64,000 nt of DNA from Xanthomarina arctica (GCF_014638915.1 NZ_BMFQ01000003.1:372001-436000), one strand, 5' to 3'; counted from the stretch's first letter, positions 1 to 7,414 are shown. A program made the numbers and translations. Notes: generated from the letters alone by a model not told the origin.

Positions 1-1
1 A

Positions 2-469
2 TTGAAGAAACCTTTAAGTCCGAAAAAAATTGTCAGTTTTAAAGTGGATGATATTGAGCTGAAAGTTTTTTACAACCGCCCATCTAAACGCAACCGAGAT
101 GTCTTTGGTGCGCTTGTACCTTTCAATGAGGTTTGGCGGACTGGAGCTAATGAAGCAACTACTTTTGAAACCAACAAAGCTTTAAAAGTTGGAAATGATT
201 CGCTTCCTGCTGGAAAATATACTTTATGGACGGTTCCTAGTGACTCGACTTGGCACGTGATGTTTAACAAAAAACAATATTCTTGGGGTGTGGACATGGA
301 AATGAAAGCCATGAGAGAACCAGAATTTGATGTGATAGATGTAGAAGTTCCTTCTCAAAAAATAGATACTACGGTTGAACAATTTACTATTGGTTTTGAT
401 AATTCTACAGATCATCTCTTACTTACTTTGGCTTGGGATGACACTAAGGTGGTAGTGCCTTTGAAATAA
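2..469 (+). CDS. DUF2911 domain protein, 5'-truncated by window edge
   Basis: The reading frame is open to the left edge, so the true start and a probable signal peptide lie outside the window. The visible 155 residues are a DUF2911 domain: an N-terminal beta-rich part with the diagnostic stretch around GALVPFNEVWRTGANEATTF (about residues 36-55), then LPAGKYTLWTVPS and a C-terminal LTLAWDDTKVVVPLK. The family is common in Bacteroidota, is usually secreted or periplasmic, and has no established biochemical function. It ends with TAA at 467-469 and is followed by a 204-bp spacer that contains short cag/tcg repeats. The domain call is firm; the role is unknown. Confidence 0.85.
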   Translation: MKKPLSPKKIVSFKVDDIELKVFYNRPSKRNRDVFGALVPFNEVWRTGANEATTFETNKALKVGNDSLPAGKYTLWTVPSDSTWHVMFNKKQYSWGVDMEMKAMREPEFDVIDVEVPSQKIDTTVEQFTIGFDNSTDHLLLTLAWDDTKVVVPLK

Positions 470-479
470 GTTCTCACGC

Positions 480-548
480 CTTCGCTGAAGCTACGGACGG
501 GCAAGTAGTCTCTGTCTCAGTTTACAGTCGCAGTCGCAGTGTTTCCTT
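480..548. repeat. Degenerate intergenic repeat (CTTCGCTGAAGCT plus CAGTCG units)
   Basis: Just after the DUF2911 stop there is a CTTCGCTGAAGCTACGG segment followed by CTCTGTCTCAGT and then three cagt(cg) units (CAGTCGCAGTCGCAGT). The core CTTCGCTGAAGCT recurs near 50106-50118. No coding potential is seen. This looks like a remnant of a dispersed intergenic repeat. Confidence 0.6.
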
Positions 549-673
549 CTTTGTAAATGTTAAGGCAGGGAATTTGATTTACTATTTGTTTTTTCTTCAA
601 AACAATAATTGATATCTTTATATTTTATTGGCTCAATGACATGTTGAACCTTAAATTTTGAATAAAAGACTTC

Positions 674-1756
674 GTGGCTACAGAAAGAAAATCGGCATTA
701 GAGGAAAAAGATGGGGTCTTACAACCAGACACTATCAACACATCTTATATAGAAAAATTAAAATCTAAGCGGCATAAGCAACCCAGTACGGAAGACTTAA
801 TTTCAGGGATTTTAAAGGGAGACATTACGGCATTAAGTCGTGCCATTACTATTATAGAAAGTAAAAATCCTGCTCATTTTGAAAAAGCAAATACACTGGT
901 TACAAACTGTTTACCACACGCTAATAATTCCATAAGAATTGGCATCACAGGAGTTCCAGGTGTTGGAAAAAGCACCTTTATAGAAGTCTTTGGAACCCAT
1001 TTAACAGGTTTGGGTAAAAAAGTGGCTGTGTTGGCAGTGGACCCTAGTAGCTCTTTGACTAAGGGCAGTATTCTGGGAGATAAAACTAGAATGGAAGCAC
1101 TTGTTAAAGACCCCAATGCTTTTATTAGACCTTCAGCTTCGGGAGATTCTCTTGGTGGGGTTGCTAGAAAAACTCGTGAAACCATTATTTTATGTGAAGC
1201 GGCAGGTTTTGATACCATTATTATTGAAACTGTAGGCGTGGGACAAAGTGAAACTGCTGTTCATAGCATGGTGGATTTCTTCCTATTATTAAAACTTTCA
1301 GGCGCTGGAGACGAATTACAAGGCATTAAACGCGGTATTATTGAAATGGCTGACCTAATTGCTATCAATAAAGCTGATGGAGAGAATTTGAGATCCGCTA
1401 AAATAGCGAAACTAGAATTTAACAGAGCCCTGCATTTATACCCTAAGAAATCATCGGATTGGCAACCCATTGTCTTGCTTTGTAGTGCTATAAAAAATGA
1501 AGGAATTGGAGCCATTTGGGAACAGATTCAAGAGTACACTCTTTTAGTTTCAGAAAATGATTACTTTCAGAAGAAACGCAGTGAACAAAATAAATTCTGG
1601 TTGATTCAGACTATTGAAGATCATTTAAAATCGAACTTCTTTAATAATAAAGAGATAAAAATTGCTTTAGAAATACAGCTACAACTTATTGAAGACCATA
1701 AAACGACTCCTTTTGCGGCGGCTGATTACTTATTGGGTTTGAGGTTTGAGGTTTAA
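674..1756 (+). CDS. meaB: Methylmalonyl-CoA mutase-associated GTPase MeaB
   Basis: MeaB/ArgK is a G3E-class GTPase chaperone that protects and reloads adenosylcobalamin-dependent methylmalonyl-CoA mutase in the cytoplasm. The 360-residue frame shows the P-loop GVPGVGKST at about residues 93-101, DPSSSLTKGSILGDKTRM at 123-140, the switch region ETVGVGQSE near 185-193 and the base-specificity motif NKAD near 232. The start is GTG at 674; the N-terminal 40 residues are weakly conserved, so a slightly later start is possible. The mutase genes are not in this window. The last codons (giving LRFEV) and the stop are made of a 7-bp GAGGTTT repeat. The downstream neighbour is convergent. Confidence 0.95.
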   Translation: MATERKSALEEKDGVLQPDTINTSYIEKLKSKRHKQPSTEDLISGILKGDITALSRAITIIESKNPAHFEKANTLVTNCLPHANNSIRIGITGVPGVGKSTFIEVFGTHLTGLGKKVAVLAVDPSSSLTKGSILGDKTRMEALVKDPNAFIRPSASGDSLGGVARKTRETIILCEAAGFDTIIIETVGVGQSETAVHSMVDFFLLLKLSGAGDELQGIKRGIIEMADLIAINKADGENLRSAKIAKLEFNRALHLYPKKSSDWQPIVLLCSAIKNEGIGAIWEQIQEYTLLVSENDYFQKKRSEQNKFWLIQTIEDHLKSNFFNNKEIKIALEIQLQLIEDHKTTPFAAADYLLGLRFEV

Positions 1757-1774
1757 GGTTTGAGGTCTGAGGTT
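1741..1774. repeat. 7-bp GAGGTTT degenerate tandem repeat between convergent stops
   Basis: Five units (GAGGTTT, GAGGTTT, AAGGTTT, GAGGTCT, GAGGTT) run from the last codons of meaB to the stop of the convergent epimerase. The meaB TAA (1754-1756) lies across the unit boundary, and the epimerase stop (1773-1775) lies at the array end, so both genes end inside the repeat. Confidence 0.85.
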
Positions 1775-2717
1775 AATTTTCAAAATTAGCCTGATACCAT
1801 TCTACTTGTTTTCTAACTCCTTCCAGTAAAGTAGTCTGAGGATTGTAATCAAGTAAGTCTCTAGCCTTGTCTATAATGGCTTTGGTACGAAGTTGATCTC
1901 CTGCCCTAGCCTCAACATGGTTTATCTTAATAGATTTCCCTATAACAGCTTCTACAGCTTCAATACCATCTTGGGTAGTATGTTCTACTTCTGTTCCTAG
2001 ATTAATAATCTCTCCATCTACAACAACTTCTTTGCCAATTATACTAACAATACCATCCACAATATCTCCAACATAGGTAAAACTACGTAAATGGGTTGCG
2101 CTACCTTCATATAAAGGAAAGGAATCGTTATTAAAGGCACAGGCAATTAATTTGGTGTACATTTTTTCTGGTCTTTCACGTGGTCCAATAACAGAATACA
2201 ATCTTAAGGAACAGGTTTTCATCTGTTTTTCTCTTGATTTTTGAAGCACCAATTGTTCTGCTGCTAATTTAGTTACTCCATAATGAGAGGCAGGTTCCGG
2301 AGCCATACTTTCGGGAAAGGTGGCTTCCAAACCATAAATAGAGGAGGTTCCAATATTAACAAACATTTTTAAGTCGGTTAATTGTTGGGCATAATCCATC
2401 AAATTTTTAGTAGCCAAGATGTTATTTGTGAAATAATCTTCGAAAGTCGAAGTTTTAGAAATTCCTGGTTGTGCAGCAAAATGAAAGATGTATTCAATAT
2501 CATTTGGTAAGGCATCTTTTAAGTCAGCATCTCTTAAATCTTTTTTAATAACAGAAATACCCTTATCGGCAAGCGCTTTTTCATTTAATTCCTTCAAGGC
2601 TACGCTGTAATATGGTGAATAATTATCCACTCCTATCACTTCATGTCCCAAGCTCTGTAAACGTTCTGCTGTATGAGAACCAATAAATCCGACGGCTCCT
2701 GTTACTAAAATTTTCAT
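1773..2717 (-). CDS. NAD-dependent nucleotide-sugar epimerase/dehydratase (UDP-glucuronate 4-epimerase-like)
   Basis: Extended short-chain dehydrogenase of 314 residues. The Rossmann motif GAVGFIGSH has glycines at 7, 10 and 13. The active site shows S125/S126 and YGVTK with Y146 and K150. Extended SDRs with this pattern interconvert UDP-sugars; similarity of the overall layout suggests a UDP-glucuronate/UDP-galacturonate-type epimerase, but the substrate cannot be read from the sequence. It diverges from the GT2-LAB_N-GT39 operon across a 156-bp spacer, so it may supply that operon's sugar donor. The C-terminus abuts the GAGGTTT array shared with meaB. Confidence 0.88.
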   Translation of the reverse strand: MKILVTGAVGFIGSHTAERLQSLGHEVIGVDNYSPYYSVALKELNEKALADKGISVIKKDLRDADLKDALPNDIEYIFHFAAQPGISKTSTFEDYFTNNILATKNLMDYAQQLTDLKMFVNIGTSSIYGLEATFPESMAPEPASHYGVTKLAAEQLVLQKSREKQMKTCSLRLYSVIGPRERPEKMYTKLIACAFNNDSFPLYEGSATHLRSFTYVGDIVDGIVSIIGKEVVVDGEIINLGTEVEHTTQDGIEAVEAVIGKSIKINHVEARAGDQLRTKAIIDKARDLLDYNPQTTLLEGVRKQVEWYQANFEN

Positions 2718-2847
2718 ATCTATTTCCTATTAATTATCACCTTCAAATAAAAAATCAAATCCTTTATTATTCTTCGATTTTAGAAGTATTTAATCTAGTA
2801 CAAAGAAACATTTTTTTTCTGTAAGATTAGAATTCTTTAAAAAAGAA

Positions 2848-2855
2848 TACATTTG
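2848..2855 (+). promoter_or_regulatory. Candidate -7 element (TACATTTG) for the GT2 operon
   Basis: TACATTTG fits the Bacteroidota -7 consensus TAnnTTTG and lies 18 bases before the ATG at 2874. No good -33 TTG is seen at 18-20 bases upstream, so this rests on the -7 element and its position alone. Confidence 0.5.
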
Positions 2856-2873
2856 TATTATTAAAATCTATCT

Positions 2874-3587
2874 ATGAATTATCAGTTTACCATTATTGTT
2901 CCCGTTTATAATGAAGAAGAAAATTTACTTCGTGTTGAACAAGCTTTATTGGACTTTATAAAAATAGCAACTAAGAAAACTAAAATTCTTTTTGTTAACG
3001 ATGGTTCTAAAGACAAAAGCCAGGAACTTATTGAAGCTATATGTCATAGACAACCCGATTTTACCTTTATTAGTTTTCGAGAAAACAGAGGTTTAAGCGC
3101 GGCTATAAAAGCAGGATTTGACCATGTTAACACCGAATTTGTGGGGTATATTGATTCTGATTTACAAACAGCTCCTGAGGATTTTAATTTACTTTTGGAC
3201 CAAATTGGACCATACGATTTAGTTACCGGTGTTCGCGCCAACAGAAAAGATAGTTTTGTGAAAAACATGTCATCGACTATAGCCAACGGCATTCGTCGTG
3301 CGTTTACCCACGATGGGATGGATGATACGGGATGTCCGTTAAAAGTAATTAAAACAGATTATGCCAAACGAATCCCAATGTTTAAAGGGTTACATCGTTT
3401 TTTACCTGCCATGATTTTATTACAGGAAGGAAAAATTATTCAAATTCCTGTACAACATTTCCCCCGTCTTGCTGGAACTGCCAATTTTGGGGTTTGGAAT
3501 AGACTGCTGGGGCCTTTAATGGATTGTTTTGCTTACTTGTGGATGAAGAGAAAATATATTAACTATTCTATAGCTAAAAAAGGGTAA
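2874..3587 (+). CDS. Family 2 glycosyltransferase, polyprenyl-phosphate-sugar synthase type
   Basis: A 237-residue GT-A glycosyltransferase resembling dolichyl/undecaprenyl-phosphate sugar synthases. It has the nucleotide-binding start IIVPVYNEEENL (7-18), VNDGSKDKS (41-49) and the metal motif DSDLQ (94-98). It lacks the C-terminal membrane anchors seen in some ArnC-like members. The expected reaction is transfer of a sugar from a nucleotide donor to a polyprenyl phosphate on the inner leaflet. Its TAA overlaps the next ATG (TAATG), which implies translational coupling. With the LAB_N and GT39 genes it resembles the lipid-A-modifying Arn/Rgt logic. The sugar is unknown. Confidence 0.88.
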   Translation: MNYQFTIIVPVYNEEENLLRVEQALLDFIKIATKKTKILFVNDGSKDKSQELIEAICHRQPDFTFISFRENRGLSAAIKAGFDHVNTEFVGYIDSDLQTAPEDFNLLLDQIGPYDLVTGVRANRKDSFVKNMSSTIANGIRRAFTHDGMDDTGCPLKVIKTDYAKRIPMFKGLHRFLPAMILLQEGKIIQIPVQHFPRLAGTANFGVWNRLLGPLMDCFAYLWMKRKYINYSIAKKG

Positions 3588-4207
3588 TGAGTAGCTGGAT
3601 TATATATAGTATTGGCTTTTTAGCCCAAATTTTATTCTCTTCCAGACTTATAATTCAATGGCTGACTTCGGAAAAGAAAAAACAAGTGACCACTCCCACC
3701 TTATTTTGGTCTTTAAGTTTATTTGCATCCTTCCTGTTATTTATTTACGGGTATTTAAGAAATGATTTTGCCATTATGTTTGGGCAAGCCCTTACCTATT
3801 ACATCTATATTAGAAATTTACAGTTACAGAACCAATGGCAACGTTTGCCTAAGTTGGTTCAATGGCTATTATTTTTTGTACCTATCTTTATCGTCATATT
3901 TTATTACAATAATAATGCGATAGATGTGGAATTGTTATTTAAAAATGAAGCCATTCCGTTTTGGTTATTAGTCTTAGGTATTGTTTCTCAGGTAGTCTTT
4001 ACCCTTCGGTTTGTTTATCAATGGATATATTCTGAAAGACGTAAAGAATCTGTTTTACCACTAGGTTTTTGGATCTTAAGTTTAATAGGTTCTATTTTAA
4101 TTTTAACCTATGCTATTTTTAGACAGGATCCAGTTCTTTTTGTCGGTCATATTTTAGGAATGGTTATTTACATTAGAAATCTTGTTTTAATACGTAAATC
4201 TGCATGA
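3587..4207 (+). CDS. Tandem LAB_N (lipid A biosynthesis N-terminal-like) membrane protein
   Basis: This 206-residue protein is almost all membrane. It holds two copies of the LAB_N domain: residues about 5-82 (SIGFLAQILFSSRLIIQWL ... YYIYIRN) and about 127-203 (GIVSQVVFTLRFVYQWIYSE ... MVIYIRN). Each copy has three helices with the same order of motifs: (S/T)xRxxxQW, an aromatic-rich middle and a closing YIRN. LAB_N belongs, as I recall, to the MtN3/PQ-loop group of small-molecule transporters. A duplicated copy could therefore form a semiSWEET-like carrier, perhaps for lipid-linked sugar, but this is inference. It overlaps the GT39 gene by ATGA. Confidence 0.85.
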   Translation: MSSWIIYSIGFLAQILFSSRLIIQWLTSEKKKQVTTPTLFWSLSLFASFLLFIYGYLRNDFAIMFGQALTYYIYIRNLQLQNQWQRLPKLVQWLLFFVPIFIVIFYYNNNAIDVELLFKNEAIPFWLLVLGIVSQVVFTLRFVYQWIYSERRKESVLPLGFWILSLIGSILILTYAIFRQDPVLFVGHILGMVIYIRNLVLIRKSA

Positions 4208-5841
4208 TAAAACCTGTTAAAAAGTATCCGGTAATTGCTATTTGCTTGTTTACAGCCATCATGCTATTGCCAAATCTAGATGTCTTAGATGTGACCATTA
4301 TGGAAGCCAGAAGTTTTATAACTGCTAGAGAAATGGTAACAGATGGCAACTGGTTATTAACGACTATGAATGGCGAACCACGCTACGAAAAACCGCCTTT
4401 ACCAACTTGGTTAACGGCTATTTCTGGCAGTATTTTTGGCATGAATAGCACCTTTGCTCTCAGGCTTCCTGCTATTTTGTTTATTATGTTGCTTGCAGTA
4501 TCTATCTTTAAAATATCCTTATTACTTGTTAAGGACACGACACAGAGCTTGCAACATGCTTTTATAGCCATAACCTCCTTTTATATTATTGGAATCACCA
4601 TAGAAGCTCCTTGGGATATTTTTACCCATGGTTTTATGTGCGTGGGTATTTATCAGCTGTTTCTATTGTTTGAAAAAAACAAATCCTATTGGAAACACAC
4701 GTTGCTAGCAGGATGTTTTATTGGGTTCTCCTTTTTAAGTAAAGGCCCGGTTTCCATGTATGCTTTAATGCTTCCTTTTTTATTAGCTTATGGGTTTACT
4801 TATAAATTTAAAAACTTAAAAGCCAAAGCATTTTCTTATGTAAGTGTTTTAATTTTAGCACTTGTAGTTGGTGGTTGGTGGTATATTTACGTTCGATTTC
4901 AAGATCCCCTTGTTTTCAACACAATTACAGAAAAAGAAACTTCGAATTGGTCAAGTTATAATATTAGACCTTTTTATTACTACTGGAGCTTTTTTGTACA
5001 AAGTGGCCTTTGGACGATTCCAGCCTTTATCAGTTTGTTATATCCTTATTTAAAAACCAGAGTCAATCATTTAAAAGGCTATCAATTTAGTTTGCTTTGG
5101 ACCCTTTTTGCGGTGGTGTTATTATCCATTATTCCTGAAAAGAAATCGAGATATCTCATGCCTGTATTAATTCCGTTGGCTATTAATATTGGGTTTTATA
5201 TCGATTATTTAATCAGACGCTTTAAAACCATGTCCGATAAACGAGAAACCATTCCTGTGTATTTTAATTTCGGGTTGATTGCTTGTATTGGCCTTGCTTT
5301 TCCTGTTTTAGCTTATGTATTCTTAAAAGATAGTATTGCCAATCATTGGTTTTCATTCATATTAGCTTCAGTGGTGTTATTTACCATAGGTGTTTTTATT
5401 CTTCTTTATTTAAAGAGAAAAAATATGAATGTGGTTTTCAAACTCACGGTGTTATTTTTCGCCTGTTTGATCTTAACAGCTTTACCGCTTTCTAAAGGTT
5501 TTACAAGTGACACCTACCATCCCATTTCAAATCTCAAAACTGAGGTTGAAAAAGACGGATTCACTTTGTATGGAAGCGAATATATTTCGCCAGAAATGCT
5601 TTGGTATTATGGTGATAAAATCCCTTTTATCTCTTTACATGACGATTTAGAAACCTTACCAAAAGATGATACATTTGGGCTTCTCACCAAAGATGTGCTA
5701 GATGAAAACATGCTAAATAAGCTAGAACCTACCTTTCACATTAAGAAAATTACGACCTATAATTTAAATCGTGTTTCTCAAGATTCCAGACAGTATAACG
5801 ATAGACTTTTAAATGTGTATTATATTTTTGAGAGAAAATAG
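4204..5841 (+). CDS. ArnT/PMT-like family 39 glycosyltransferase
   Basis: A 545-residue polytopic protein with a hydrophobic N-terminal helix, then a periplasmic loop carrying the ArnT-like signature MEARSFITAREM (about 32-43) and RYEKPPLPTWL (about 60-70), about a dozen further hydrophobic segments, and a C-terminal soluble domain after residue 430. GT39 enzymes transfer a sugar from polyprenyl phosphate to lipid A, other surface lipids or proteins on the periplasmic side. Its start overlaps the LAB_N stop (ATGA), completing a three-gene operon. The stop (TAG, 5839-5841) lies one base from the stop of the convergent PAP2 gene. The acceptor is not determined. Confidence 0.88.
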   Translation: MIKPVKKYPVIAICLFTAIMLLPNLDVLDVTIMEARSFITAREMVTDGNWLLTTMNGEPRYEKPPLPTWLTAISGSIFGMNSTFALRLPAILFIMLLAVSIFKISLLLVKDTTQSLQHAFIAITSFYIIGITIEAPWDIFTHGFMCVGIYQLFLLFEKNKSYWKHTLLAGCFIGFSFLSKGPVSMYALMLPFLLAYGFTYKFKNLKAKAFSYVSVLILALVVGGWWYIYVRFQDPLVFNTITEKETSNWSSYNIRPFYYYWSFFVQSGLWTIPAFISLLYPYLKTRVNHLKGYQFSLLWTLFAVVLLSIIPEKKSRYLMPVLIPLAINIGFYIDYLIRRFKTMSDKRETIPVYFNFGLIACIGLAFPVLAYVFLKDSIANHWFSFILASVVLFTIGVFILLYLKRKNMNVVFKLTVLFFACLILTALPLSKGFTSDTYHPISNLKTEVEKDGFTLYGSEYISPEMLWYYGDKIPFISLHDDLETLPKDDTFGLLTKDVLDENMLNKLEPTFHIKKITTYNLNRVSQDSRQYNDRLLNVYYIFERK

Positions 5842-5842
5842 A

Positions 5843-6415
5843 TTAGTGCAGTTTGTATTTATGCTTTAAAAACTGACTTAATTTATAAAACATAAGTCCT
5901 GAAAGCCCTCCAAAAATAAATCCACATAAGATATCTAATGGATAATGAACTCCGATATAGATTCTACTATACCCCATTAATGCAGACCAGAACAGTAAGA
6001 TGAAGATCATATATTTGTACTTATGTCTTAACAACAAACCTGCAAAAACGGCTACTGCCATGGAGTTTGATGCATGGCCAGAAAAATAACCAAATTGTCC
6101 CCCACAACCTTCCTTAACAATTCTCATGACTTCTTTGACACCTACTTGATGACAAGGTCTTAATCGTTCAAAACTATCCTTAAACAAATTGGTGATTTGG
6201 TCTGTAAACGTAATCATAAGGGCAATTGTAACCAGAATAATTAAAAACATTCTAGGCGTATGTTGTCTGAAAATTAAAAATAATAGAATAGCATAGAACG
6301 GAATCCAATAAAACTTGGTTGTATAAAACATCCAAAAGGCATCCCAAGAGGTACTGCCTAAATTATTAAGATATAAAAAAAGTTCTGTGTCTAATTGTAC
6401 TAATTGTTCTAACAT
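5843..6415 (-). CDS. PAP2-family membrane phosphatase
   Basis: A 190-residue type 2 phosphatidic acid phosphatase with all three catalytic motifs: KDSFERLRP (KX6RP), FSGH in GYFSGHASNS, and SRIYIGVHYPLD (SRX5HX3D). Five or six hydrophobic segments surround them. Family members dephosphorylate undecaprenyl pyrophosphate, lipid A or phosphatidylglycerol phosphate. The tail-to-tail position with the GT39 operon favours a lipid-carrier or lipid A role. Its start codon is 6 bases from an inverted repeat, and its upstream region is the 9-bp tandem array, so array length may affect its expression (inference). Confidence 0.9.
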   Translation of the reverse strand: MLEQLVQLDTELFLYLNNLGSTSWDAFWMFYTTKFYWIPFYAILLFLIFRQHTPRMFLIILVTIALMITFTDQITNLFKDSFERLRPCHQVGVKEVMRIVKEGCGGQFGYFSGHASNSMAVAVFAGLLLRHKYKYMIFILLFWSALMGYSRIYIGVHYPLDILCGFIFGGLSGLMFYKLSQFLKHKYKLH

Positions 6416-6421
6416 ATTTTG

Positions 6422-6452
6422 AGTGCCTAAAGTGTACTAAAGTTATAAGTGC
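6422..6452 (+). repeat. Left 31-bp terminal inverted repeat of the repeat island
   Basis: These 31 bases (beginning AGTGCCTAAAGTGTACTAAA and ending GTTATAAGTGC) match the reverse complement of 7384-7414 at 30 of 31 positions; the only difference is A versus G at the 15th base. The copy starts 6 bases upstream of the PAP2 start codon and runs directly into the 9-bp array. Confidence 0.9.
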
Positions 6453-6462
6453 CTAGAGTTAT

Positions 6463-6588
6463 GTGTCTAAAGTGTCTAAAGTGTCTAAAGTGTCTAAAGT
6501 GTCTAAAGTGTCTAAAGTGTCTAAAGTGTCTAAAGTGTCTAAAGTGTCTAAAGTGTCTAAAGTGTCTAAAGTGTCTAAAGTGTCTAAA
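6463..6588. repeat. 9-bp tandem repeat, 14 perfect units (GTGTCTAAA)
   Basis: Fourteen uninterrupted identical copies of GTGTCTAAA (126 bp) followed by a broken copy. There is no spacer and no long reading frame, so it is neither CRISPR nor coding. It lies about 48 bp upstream of the PAP2 start and downstream of the small acidic protein gene. Perfect identity implies recent slippage expansion, so the copy number should vary between isolates. Confidence 0.97.
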
Positions 6589-6653
6589 GTGTAAAATAAA
6601 TAAACTTATGCTTCTTCATAGTTAAAAAGACTTAAAGTTTTGTTTGCTCTTAG

Positions 6654-6881
6654 TTAGTCATCGTAACGAGAGATTTCTCGGTCGTAGAAATCTGTAGCTT
6701 GCTGGATTAAACCTTCAGCTTCGATCTCAAGTTCTTTCTGGTCGTGCTGATCGAAATCTTCAAGCCATTCTACTTCGTCGTCTTCCAAATTGATTATAAA
6801 TCTTGGAAATTCTGTATGTATTACAAAAATTGCTGTTGGATAATCTGTGTTATCGCCGAGTAAGAATTTTGGGAAGTCCAT
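6654..6881 (-). CDS. Small acidic protein of unknown function
   Basis: A 75-residue soluble, strongly acidic protein with no signal peptide. The N-terminal half is hydrophobic-patterned (PTAIFVIHTEFPRFIINL) and resembles a small beta unit; the C-terminal half is an acidic helix (EDDEVEWLEDFDQHDQKELE). I do not recognise a named domain. It sits inside the inverted-repeat-bounded island, with the 9-bp array on its 3' side and the 16-bp array directly before its start. It may be a resident gene around which repeats accumulated, or island cargo. Balanced composition and a plausible ATG support it as real. Confidence 0.7.
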   Translation of the reverse strand: MDFPKFLLGDNTDYPTAIFVIHTEFPRFIINLEDDEVEWLEDFDQHDQKELEIEAEGLIQQATDFYDREISRYDD

Positions 6882-6884
6882 GTT

Positions 6885-6971
6885 TAAGTTATAAGTATTT
6901 AAAGTTATAAGTGCCTAGAGTTATAAGTGTCTAGAGTTATGAGTGTTTAAAGTTATGAGTGTCTAGAGTTT
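6885..6971. repeat. 16-bp degenerate tandem array (AAAGTTATAAGTGCCT-type)
   Basis: Five 16-bp units start at 6885, 6901, 6917, 6933 and 6949, followed by a partial unit. They alternate AAAGTTAT/AGAGTTAT with AAGTGCCT/GAGTGTCT. Bases 6901-6924 are identical to 6439-6462 in the left end, so all arrays of the island belong to one family. The array separates the four-helix-bundle gene from the small acidic gene. Confidence 0.9.
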
Positions 6972-6977
6972 GTGTTT

Positions 6978-7331
6978 TTATAGTTTGTTTGCAATGGATG
7001 TAAATATAGCCAGTAGTTCTTTAGATTCAGCCCTTAATGACTTTAAATTATCCATTTTACTCCAATTTAGAGTTTCAATAATTTCTAACCAATAATCTGT
7101 CTCACTTGCTTCTGCAACACTAATCTTTATTTTGTTTTTAAAATCGTTTGGACTTCTAGACCTATTCGCTTCTCGGTAATTGGCACCAATACTAGTGCCT
7201 GATTTTGAGAGTTGATTTCTTAGAACTAAAGCTTCAGGTGTGTGCGGTAAACTGCTGGAAAACATTAATACATCTATGGCAAACTTTACAGTTCTCTTTT
7301 CTAATTGCTGCCCAAATTCTTTATTTGTCAT
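6978..7331 (-). CDS. Four-helix-bundle protein, 23S rRNA intervening-sequence (IVP/S23) family
   Basis: A 117-residue all-helical protein with the family signature SGTSIGANYREANRSRSP (about 46-63), followed by DFKNKIKISVAEASETDYWLEI. Relatives are encoded inside 23S rRNA intervening sequences of some bacteria and resemble the Avd accessory protein of diversity-generating retroelements; they form small oligomers with a basic face thought to bind nucleic acid. Here it is free-standing. It lies inside a 1-kb island with 31-bp inverted ends and three related repeat arrays, which suggests a link between protein and repeats (inference). No reverse transcriptase or rRNA is nearby. Confidence 0.9.
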   Translation of the reverse strand: MTNKEFGQQLEKRTVKFAIDVLMFSSSLPHTPEALVLRNQLSKSGTSIGANYREANRSRSPNDFKNKIKISVAEASETDYWLEIIETLNWSKMDNLKSLRAESKELLAIFTSIANKL

Positions 7332-7383
7332 AATCTCTGTGTATAAAATTCCAATAAACTACAAGTAGCCTAGGCACTTTAGA

Positions 7384-7414
7384 GCACTTATAACTTTAGC
7401 ACACTTTAGGCACT
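7384..7414 (-). repeat. Right 31-bp terminal inverted repeat of the repeat island
   Basis: Reverse complement of the left end (6422-6452) with one mismatch. It overlaps the 3' end of the MATE gene: the final Ser-Ala codons and the TAA (7406-7414 read on the minus strand) come from the repeat. A further partial unit (CTAGGCACTTTAGAG) lies on its inner side at 7370-7384. Confidence 0.9.

Noticed and set aside
6463-6588. CRISPR array
   Set aside because: Units are 9 bp with no spacers, and there are no cas genes.
6422-7414. A conventional insertion sequence
   Set aside because: There is no transposase and no target-site duplication that I could recognise; inverted ends alone do not show an IS.
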